Shown here piece by piece: positions 57,633 through 64,000 of a stretch of 64,000 nucleotides of DNA (within the stretch, counting starts at the first letter, position 1; every line of letters begins with the position of its first letter). This DNA is from Tragulus kanchil (lineage: Eukaryota; Chordata; Mammalia; Artiodactyla; Tragulidae): contig JAIOJX010000032.1 in the NCBI GenBank assembly GCA_022376925.1, forward strand, positions 207,014,939 through 207,078,938, given 5' to 3'. A program made the translations under genes and the position numbers. The notes under the pieces are model-generated. The model saw nothing but the letters and a program-made list of their open reading frames with translations. It did no database searches and was not told the origin of the DNA.

Positions 57633-57936
57633 GCTTGCAAGGGGTTCCCAGTAGAAGTACGTTCCTTAGACCAGAGTGTGACCAGCTCAAGGCCTCCGAC
57701 ACTGCAGTCCCAGCATGTCGCCAAACCATCAACAGGGCACAGGGGGGCAGCCTCAAGCCGTGAAATACTACAAAACCCTTAATGGAGGGCAGCAGATACA
57801 TGCAGCCTAATTGATCAACACACACAGTTAAAGCAAGGAGACAACATCTCATCGGGAATGCCCTCCCCATAAAGACCCAAGATTAGCAGTGCTCATCCAG
57901 CAGGGGGCTGGGTGGAGGACCTAAGTGTCCTATCCC

Positions 57937-58065
57937 CCTGGAAGAGGAAAAGGCAACCCACTCTAATATTCTTGCCTGGGAAACCCCATGGAGAGAAGGG
58001 CCTGGCAGGGTTGCGTGGGGTTGCAAAGAGTCCAACATAACTGAGCAACTAAACCACCACCAAGA
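57937..58065 (+). mobile_element. Bov-A unit (SINE fragment)
   Basis: It reads ctggaagaggaaaaggcaac, ccactctaatattcttgcct, catggagagaagggcctggc and gagtccaacataactgagc: the Bov-A part without a tRNA head. Confidence 0.85.
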
Positions 58066-58759
58066 GATACCACCAAGTCCCATCACACCATTTCAGTTTG
58101 GTGACCATTCATCATCCAGAGCCCTACCAAACCTCAGCATTCCCTGAGTCTGATTACAGTCTGGCTTCCCATGTCACTGTAGTAGTGTCTCCACCTCGTC
58201 GCTGATGTGCCCATCTGGGGCCTCCTGACAGTTCTCTTTCTCACATAAATCTGCCCTCTGGTGTGTCTCCAGTCTGTGGACAAGAGCCCGATCTACTGAT
58301 AGATTGAGATGAAGACTGCCCCCTGCAGGATGGTGCCTTTGCCAAGGTAACCGTTTCACACACACATGCACTCAGCCTGAGCACCCGGAGGTGCCAAGTC
58401 CTGCTGGGCCCTCAGTGAGTCCCAGCGGCTGTCTTCATAAACTGGAAGCCATCGTTGGTCTCCCTCACTAGGCACCCTTTCGACCAGACTTCAACCTCTA
58501 GCCTGGCCAGTTCCGTGCTCCGCAAGGCAGACTGGAAGCAGCCACGCCCGCCGCTCTGTGTGGCCCTGGTGCTGGGCGCCAGCCCTGATGGTCATGACTA
58601 TCCTGGTCAACCAGGGCAGTTCTCTCCCAACACTGTTGCAGGCCGCCTGATGACTGGCCTGCCCCAAGTCACACCTCCAGGAACTGGCAGAGTCCCTCAG
58701 ACTGCAGAGCCTGCGGCCTTCGCGTTCCGCAGTACGCGCCTGGGGTGGGCCTTCCTTAC

Positions 58760-58926
58760 CTGGTGGGAGCACCTTCACCTCTGTGCTGCGGCTGACCGCC
58801 TGGCTCCCACGGAAGGCACTGCAGGTGTAGGCACCCTCGTCCCTGGCCTGCAGGTTGTGGATCAGCAGCGTACCGTCTGGGGACTGGTGGACACGGTGGC
58901 CATCGGCCCGCACCGGCAGCCCATTC
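58760..58926 (-). CDS. PAPLN: PAPLN exon: Ig domain 3, second half
   Basis: The exon is 167 nt and encodes NGLPVRADGHRVHQSPDGTL then LIHNLQARDEGAYTCSAFRG and SQAVSRSTEVKVLPP, with the second Ig Cys in DEGAYTC. The acceptor is CCTCTAG ending at 58927 and the donor GTAAGG starts at 58759. It ends in phase 1, matching the PLAC exon. Confidence 0.94.
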
Positions 58927-59248
58927 CTAGAGGAAAGAGGACACTGGGAGAGCTGTCCAGACCCTGGGGGCTTTGCTGGTCCTCCCAGGGTGGGGGATAG
59001 ACAGTCCAAGGCCACTCTCGAGCCACCCACTGACCCAGACGCACTCAGGCTGAACCTCCAAGCTTGGAGGGCACTGGGCCATCTCCTGCCTGGGAGTGTC
59101 GGGGGGCTCAGGTTACCCCGGGACGCCTAGAGCCCAGCCTAGTCCTGACCTACTGCAAGGAGGAAGGGGGCAAAAAAATGCTGGATGAGTAAGAGTCCAG
59201 CAGACTTGGAGTCAAAGACCACCGGAGTCCCCAGAGCTGAGTGTCACC

Positions 59249-59442
59249 CAGTGTTTCTCAGCCCCAGCAGAGCATCCATCACCCAGGGCACATCAGGAGA
59301 CAACTGCCATGACACTGGTGGGCGGGGTGGGGGGTTGCCCAGGCATCCCGTGGGTGGATGCTGCTAAGCATCCTCCAGTGCACTCCAGCCACCACAACTG
59401 TCCGCCCAAAGCGTCAGCAATGCCGAGCTTGAGAAATCCTGG
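59249..59442 (+). repeat. MER20 hAT relic in PAPLN intron
   Basis: It starts cagtgtttctcagcccc and ends gagcttgagaaatcctgg (inverted ends). The interior has gggtggatgctgctaagcat and ccagtgcactccagcc, as in MER20. Confidence 0.75.
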
Positions 59443-59634
59443 CGTGTAGCCCAGCCGCCAGAGAGAGCAGTCCCGGGGCTTCCCTGCATCGGGAGGAGGG
59501 CGCTGGAGCCAGGAGCGGAAATGAGGAGGAGGGCACTGAGGACAACCACGTCCTGCACAAAGGTGGACCCCGTCTGGGCCCTACAACCTCAGGTGTGAGG
59601 GCGAGGGCTCAGCCTGCCTGGAGCAGAGCCTTAC

Positions 59635-59743
59635 CTGGACCATCTTATGTTCACGCTTTCGCCTGCCACCTTACACAGTAGCCTGGCCGTGTCCCCTTCC
59701 GGCACCGTCATCGCAGAGGGCAGCCCCGTGATGGTCAGCTCCC
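59635..59743 (-). CDS. PAPLN: PAPLN exon: Ig domain 3, first half
   Basis: The exon is 109 nt and encodes ELTITGLPSAMTVPEGDTAR, the first Ig Cys in LLCKVAGES and the Trp in VNIRWSR. The acceptor is GGCCCAG ending at 59744 and the donor GTAAGG starts at 59634. It ends with AG of an Arg codon. Confidence 0.94.
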
Positions 59744-59848
59744 CTGGGCCCAAGAAGGCGGCACTTTCAGCCACGCCGCCGGCCCTGCCCCACCTGAGCT
59801 CAGAGGCCGCTGGCCACACCCACCCTCCCACTGGGGACTGCGCCTTAC

Positions 59849-59976
59849 CCAGCACTCTCAGCTGGACCCAACGCTGGTCTCGGTCGTGCCCGTTGAACGC
59901 CACACACGTGTAGAAGCCTCTGTCTTCCACAGCCACATTGTTGATGACCAGGGAGCCGTCGGGCTGCAGCTGGTGT
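59849..59976 (-). CDS. PAPLN: PAPLN exon: Ig domain 2, second half
   Basis: The exon is 128 nt and encodes HQLQPDGSLVINNVAVEDRG then FYTCVAFNGHDRDQRWVQLR and VLG, with the second Ig Cys in DRGFYTC. The acceptor is GCCCCCAG ending at 59977 and the donor GTAAGG starts at 59848. It ends in phase 1. Confidence 0.94.
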
Positions 59977-60119
59977 CTGGGGGCCAAACACAGGTGGCTC
60001 CATCCCAAGGTGCCTGGCGGGGGGGGCAGGGTCTCCCCTCCCCTGGCAAGAGGCTGAGCCAGCCCTGCTGGTCAGAGGGGTCTGACCACCCTCCAGCCGC
60101 TGCACTCTCGTTTACTTAA

Positions 60120-60590
60120 AGTTACCTGACTTTAAAGCTTGACAATAAATCATCTCAAGTTTTCTGATTAAAAAAAAAGCATTCTGGTTTGAGTTTCTAG
60201 TTTTTTTCTAAACTCATTTATTAGGCTCAGTCCTGGTTCTGTCACTTAGGATCCGGGTGGTGGTATGCTTTTGTGTCATATGCAGATCAAATCACACCCA
60301 CCTATGCCCTCTTCTGCACATCATAGGGAGGAAACTAAGCCTCACCCTCAGCATGCGCCCAGTAAGTGTTAGCCCCTCTGGTGACAGCCAGAAGGGGGTC
60401 TGCCTCCACTTCCTCCCTCAGCCGTCACCTGTTATCAGGCCTCTCACTTCTGTCCACTAGCCACACTCTGGAAAGGCCCTGGGACCCCAGGGTGGTCTGC
60501 CCAAGGAGCCCCATCTCGAGGTGGCACCTGCACCGATGGGGGTGGGGGGCAGAGGCAGGACGGGAGAGAGTGGAGAGGAGCTGAACAAAC
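60120..60590. other. PAPLN intron inside Ig domain 2
   Basis: An intronic stretch, locally AT-rich at 60120-60245 with an A run at 60170. The rest is GC-rich without recognised features. Confidence 0.5.
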
Positions 60591-60728
60591 CTGGGAGAAG
60601 AGAGGGGCTGCCCGTCTCTCTGCCACTCGATGGTTGGGGGCGGGAAGCCCTCAGCACGACAGGTCAGCCGGACCCGCTGGCCTGGGTGGGCGTCCATCAC
60701 CCCAGGCTGGTTTCGGTCCAGACGCAGC
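60591..60728 (-). CDS. PAPLN: PAPLN exon: Ig domain 2, first half
   Basis: The exon is 138 nt and encodes LRLDRNQPGVMDAHPGQRVR, the first Ig Cys in LTCRAEGFPPP and the Trp in TIEWQRDGQPLSSPR. The acceptor is CTCTGCAG ending at 60729 and the donor GTTTGT starts at 60590. It has the same length and phase as the first-half exon of Ig domain 1. Confidence 0.94.
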
Positions 60729-61296
60729 CTGCAGAGTCAACAGGGCCTGAGGGGATCCTCACCGCTGCCTCCGGCACCACCCCCTGGCCTGGCAACGGGA
60801 CCTCTGCGCAGCCTCATGGGTCCCTCCTCTCTCCCAGTTCAGCCCACCCTGTTCTGGTTGGGATACGTGGATAACTCTCTGGGACCCAGCCTCAAAGCCA
60901 GCTCTGCTGTCTAACCTCCCCTGCCCGTCTCCTGCCCACCCTGCACCAGGTCCTTGACGTGGCCCCTCCGGCCCTCCGAGGCCCCTCTATAACCTCCCTG
61001 CAAGGCCCTCTCAGTGCTCCAGCTCCTGGGCTTCACCCCTCAGCTCCCAAGGCCGGGGCCAGGACCGCCCACTCCCCGCTTGGGGTAGTGGGCCTCCTCC
61101 CCTAGGGGCCGAGCTCAGGGAGCCCCATGCCCCTAGCCTTCATCCGCCAGACTCCTGAGCAGGGCCAGCAAGCCTGGTCACAACACAGGCCGGCCTGGGG
61201 ACCGTCCGCCTTGCCGCCTCTCACCCACCGGGACCTCGCCTGACGCCAGCCCTCCGAGGGGCAGGCTGAGAGCAGGGCAGCACTGCACACCGTTAC
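60729..61296. other. PAPLN intron between Ig domain 2 and the linker exon
   Basis: GC- and CCT-rich intron. I see no exon, SINE or other repeat. Confidence 0.5.
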
Positions 61297-61435
61297 CTGG
61301 TCCCGGGCCACGGGTGCGAGGCGCTGGCAGCTCCCAGGTCCCCAGCGTGGCCCCCGAGGCTGGGGTCCCGTGGACTGTGGTCCTGGGCTGGATCCCTGGT
61401 CTCAGGGAAGTGCCTTGGTTCAGCCACGCCACCCC
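61297..61435 (-). CDS. PAPLN: PAPLN exon: linker between Ig domains 1 and 2
   Basis: The exon is 139 nt and low in recognisable structure: VAWLNQGTSLRPGIQPRTTV, then HGTPASGATLGTWELPAPRT and GPGP. The acceptor is TTTGACAG ending at 61436 and the donor GTAACG starts at 61296. Phases fit both neighbours. Position and composition match the papilin inter-Ig linker, which evolves fast, so the assignment rests on phase and borders more than on residue similarity. Confidence 0.8.
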
Positions 61436-61685
61436 CTGTCAAAGGACAGAAGCAAGGGGTGAGCTATGGGGAGAAGATGGCGGAAGGGTGGGCCCTGGGG
61501 CCTGTGGGGGACCGGAGGAGGAATGAGGACCGCACGGGGCCAGATACCTGCCTCAGCCCACCTGGAGCACGTGGCCCTCGCCCCCAGGATGCCTTGGCCC
61601 ACTTGCCACACATCCTCCATTGTGGGGGGCGCCCCGGGAGGGCCCCCTCAGGACCACCCTCTGGAGGTGGGGTGGGGACAGAGAC

Positions 61686-61792
61686 CTGTGACACGAAGCT
61701 GGATCTTCTGAGAGCGACCACAGCCGTAGGTGCCAGCGTCCTCTGCCCGCAGAGGGCTGATGACCAGGGAGCCGTCAGACTGCAGCTGGTGC
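61686..61792 (-). CDS. PAPLN: PAPLN exon: Ig domain 1, second half
   Basis: The exon is 107 nt and encodes HQLQSDGSLVISPLRAEDAG then TYGCGRSQKIQLRVTG, with the second Ig Cys in the DAGTYxC motif. The F-G loop after the Cys is very short (GRSQKIQL). The acceptor is GTCCAG ending at 61793 and the donor GTCTCT starts at 61685. It ends in phase 1. Confidence 0.92.
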
Positions 61793-61936
61793 CTGGACGG
61801 AGGGAGGGGGCTTGAGCTCTGCACTCCGAGGCAGCACAAGCCTGGCTCCCTCCAGAGGGCCCCCCCCCGCCCCCCGCACGCACCCTCCCGTCCCCAGGAA
61901 TCCCAGGGGCTGGGCAGGGGAGCGGGCTGCACATAC

Positions 61937-62074
61937 CTGTCAGAGGAGACAGGCCGCCCGTCTTTCTGCCACCTGGCGTGGGCATCTGGGGGGCCATCCT
62001 CCGAGCAGAAGAGCCGCACCAGCTGCCCCAGGGCCGCCTGTACCAGGGAGGGCTCCAAGCCTGCCAGGGTAATC
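61937..62074 (-). CDS. PAPLN: PAPLN exon: Ig domain 1, first half
   Basis: The exon is 138 nt and encodes ITLAGLEPSLVQAALGQLVR, the first Ig Cys in RLFCSEDG, and the Trp in ARWQKDGRPVSSDR. The acceptor is TTCCCAG ending at 62075 and the donor GTATGT starts at 61936. It ends within the Arg codon, in the same phase as the matching first-half exon of Ig domain 2, which has the same length. Confidence 0.93.
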
Positions 62075-62284
62075 CTGGGAAGGTGGGAGGGAGGAGCTCA
62101 GGGCGGCCAGCACCAGGGACTCTCCCTTCATGGGTGTGTCCCCATCATGGGTCCCTGAGGGCCAGCGGGGCCCGTGGAAGCCAGGCTCCAGAAGCCTGTG
62201 GAATCAGGAATCTGCCCTCTCCACCCAGCCCCCCAGAGGCCCCCGGGCATTGCATCCTCAACCCATTCCTGAAAGAGCACAGAA

Positions 62285-62475
62285 TATGGACCTCCCTAGT
62301 GGTCCAACGGATAAGAATCCCCCTGCCAATGCAGGAAACAGGAGCCACGTGCCGCAGGACAACTAAGCCCACACGCCCTAGAGCCTGTGCTCTACAACGA
62401 GACTGTAGACCCTGCTAGCCAACTAGAGAAAAGCCGGCAAAGCAACGAAGACCCAACACAGCCAAAAATAAATCA
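62285..62475 (+). mobile_element. tRNA-SINE (CHR type) in PAPLN intron
   Basis: It reads ggacctccctagtggtccaa, cctgccaatgcaggaaacag, accacgtgccgcaggacaac-like body, ccctagagcctgtgctctac, and ends cagccaaaaataaatcagtc. It is older and diverged, and of a different body type from the gatggatgaaaataaat family. Confidence 0.8.
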
Positions 62476-62561
62476 GTCTAACGGAGGAAGGCCTACTGAC
62501 CTCAGGGTTTTGGCTCCAAAGGCTCAGCCCCGAGCCTGGGCCTCCGAAAGGCAGGTCTCAC

Positions 62562-63039
62562 CTGTAGGAGGAGCTGTGTGAAGGTGGCGCTGGTCGTCCA
62601 GCATCTCCGCTCAGTCCGGGGGCGCTGGGCCCCAGCTCCTGGCCCCAGGGCCCTTCTCCAAAGTCCTGTCTGTGGTCCATCGCCCCCGGCCCAGGCTCTT
62701 GGTCCCGCCACCGGAGGCCACCAGAAGGCAAAGGCCTTCTCTGGACCGTGGGGCCCGTCCCATGCCGGCTGGCCTCCTGCTGGGCCCCAGGACCATGGCC
62801 ACCACCATCTCTGTGGGTGTTCTGGCCGGAGGCCCTGGACTCAGATCGGTGGGGCTCGTGCTGGGGACCGCGACAGCTGCTCACACACTCCTCCTCAGAG
62901 ACAAAGTTATTGGCGTTGCCGTGGCAGCCGCCGTACCAGAAGCGGTTACACTGGCCCACAGAGGCGATGAAGTACCAGCGGGCGCCCCAGTCCCTGCAGG
63001 AGCCATGGGCGCTGGGCAGCAGGCACCGCACAGGGTACG
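62562..63039 (-). CDS. PAPLN: PAPLN exon: Kunitz/BPTI domain and Ser/Gly-rich tail
   Basis: The exon is 478 nt. After AYPVR comes a 51-residue Kunitz domain with all six cysteines in standard spacing (CLLPSAHGSC, 15 residues, C, NRFWYGGC, NANNF, EEEC, C). The residue after the second Cys, P1 of the inhibitory loop, is Arg and P1' is Asp. A low-complexity Gly/Gln/Pro-rich stretch follows and ends PAPPSHSSSYR. The acceptor follows CCCCCGCAG at 63040 and the donor GTGAGA is at 62561-62556. Kunitz domains inhibit serine proteases, but whether this one is active is not known. Confidence 0.95.
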
Positions 63040-63895
63040 CTGCGGGGGCAGGAAGGATGCAAGTCACCAGGACGCAGTCATAAAGCTGCAAATGCGGCCC
63101 AGGACTCGGGAGCGAGGCCCGTCCCCGCTTATGGCGCACATCCCCACAACTGCCCGGGCCCCTGACCAGGCCTGGGGACAGACAGCCTCTTCACTGCCCT
63201 GCCCTGGGACCCCAGCAGCCCCCAGAACCGCCTATCCACCTCCACCCCCAGAACTGGAGCCCTCCAGAGGGTCAAGGCCAGGAAATGCCTGGATGGGCTC
63301 CACCGGACCCAGGCCCCAGCCCCAGGGCTAACCCTTGACATGATTTGCTTATAAGCAGGACCCAGCCCTGCACCCCCAGAGGCTGCCAAGATGCCCAGTG
63401 AGGAGCCCAGCCTTGTTCCCAGGGCCCTTCAGCCACTTGGAACCTTCACCAACCCCCAGCCTGCCCGTCATAATCACCTTCTCCCACCCCGGCACGGTCC
63501 GCTCCCTCTCTGTGTTCGGATGGGACCACACAGGCGTCTGCTTAAAATCTACCCAGCTGCCCAGCCTCCTGCAGACCCAGCCCCTGGCTTCCAGTACTCC
63601 CACGATGATTCCCGCCTGGACTCCCGCCTCACAGCCTTCCCTTGGGGGCCCATCCCAGGCAGGGTAGGCACCCCGTCCATCCCAGCCAGGCCGCCCTGAG
63701 TGCAGACTCGGGAGCGAGGAGGATCACCTGGCTCCGTCCTCTGGCCTGGCACCTAGCAGGTGACCAGTAAGTATTTGTGGAAGAAATGAGCAAGAACCAA
63801 GCCAGGAGGAGGGCCGGTGGCTCTGGGTGGGGTGGCCAGCACAGGGGGACGAGAGCCTACTCCCCAGGAAGGACAAGGAGGGGACACCCACTCAC
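63040..63895. other. PAPLN intron upstream of the Kunitz exon
   Basis: A GC-rich, C-rich intron. I found no additional papilin exon with matching phase and no recognisable repeat. Confidence 0.5.
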
Positions 63896-64000
63896 CGTAG
63901 CCGGGCTGGCCCACACAGCCTTCCCCAAGAGGGCCTGCCGCAGAGGCCACGTTGTCATAGCAACAGCCGAACTGGGAGCCCCGGCACTCACTGGGCTCAT
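63896..64000 (-). CDS. PAPLN: PAPLN exon, Cys-rich module upstream of Kunitz (partial at edge)
   Basis: In frame this reads EPSECRGSQFGCCYDNVASA then AGPLGEGCVGQPGY, the papilin Cys-rich segment that precedes the Kunitz domain. The donor GTGAGT is at 63895-63890 (minus orientation). The exon ends in phase 1 and continues past the right edge of the window. Confidence 0.9.

Larger units (their letters stand above)
57444..58759. other. PAPLN intron between PLAC exon and Ig domain 3
   Basis: It contains an L1 tail (57545-57632) and a Bov-A unit (57937-58065). The rest shows no recognised exon or repeat. Confidence 0.6.
53824..64000 (-). other. PAPLN: PAPLN (papilin) gene, 3' portion (gene span)
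   Basis: Papilin is a secreted extracellular-matrix glycoprotein related to the ADAMTS-like family. Eleven distinct exons with AG/GT borders on the - strand join in phase. Read from the right edge they encode part of a Cys-rich module (SQFGCCYDNVASAAGPLGEG), one Kunitz/BPTI domain with a Ser/Gly-rich tail, Ig domain 1, a linker, Ig domains 2 and 3, and the PLAC domain before the stop. The N-terminal thrombospondin repeats and spacer lie beyond the right edge. NUMB in convergent orientation next to PAPLN matches the human 14q24 arrangement. GC content is much higher here than in the NUMB introns. The PLAC exon occurs two and a half times because of duplications. Confidence 0.95.

Noticed and set aside
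57633..57900. Possible endogenous retroviral LTR between the L1 tail and the Bov-A unit
   Set aside because: The composition is unlike the neighbouring introns, but I saw no paired LTR ends, primer site or coding trace, so I did not annotate it.
1..64000. CRISPR arrays, operons, bacterial or phage systems
   Set aside because: The window has spliced mammalian genes and ruminant repeats. No short regularly spaced repeats or prokaryotic gene organisation is present.

Overview
The window is nuclear DNA from a ruminant artiodactyl. The diagnostic content is tRNA-Glu-derived SINEs of the Bov-tA and CHR type, a BovB (RTE) LINE and Bov-A units, alongside old mammalian repeats (MIR, L2, MER5, MER20). 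The species cannot be fixed from the sequence.

Two protein genes are present in convergent (tail-to-tail) order. NUMB runs on the + strand from beyond the left edge to a poly(A) signal near 51.59 kb. Seven distinct coding exons are visible, covering about residue 79 to the stop; the first coding exons lie outside the window or were not found. PAPLN (papilin) runs on the - strand from the right edge to its stop at 53824. Eleven distinct exons encode part of a Cys-rich module, a Kunitz domain, three Ig domains with a linker, and the C-terminal PLAC domain. About 2.2 kb separates the NUMB 3' end from the PAPLN stop codon.

Layout: 1-25.9 kb is NUMB intron with repeats, including a BovB LINE at 14.8-18.0 kb and L2 at 10.6-11.8 and 22.4-24.8 kb. 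From 25.9 to 34.7 kb lie the PTB-domain exons. From 38.1 to 50.2 kb lie the exons for the phosphorylated middle region, the proline-rich region and the endocytic tail. From 50.2 to 51.6 kb is the NUMB 3'UTR. From 51.6 to 53.8 kb is the intergenic interval with possible PAPLN 3'UTR, and from 53.8 to 64 kb is PAPLN. The two genes have unrelated roles: NUMB is a cytoplasmic endocytic adaptor and Notch antagonist, and papilin is a secreted matrix protein.

The dominant anomaly is a set of 18 head-to-tail direct duplications, each 1.07-1.19 kb long, between 2.3 and 57.4 kb. They duplicate NUMB exons and triplicate the PAPLN PLAC exon. Copies differ mainly by homopolymer indels, and many junctions carry short filler. 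The simplest reading is an assembly error: overlapping contig or read ends were joined without collapsing. About 20 kb of the window would then be spurious. I found no new biological system. The most interesting biological signals are a retroinsertion that triplicated the 5' splice site of a NUMB exon, and a recently active tRNA-SINE family with two 3'-end forms.
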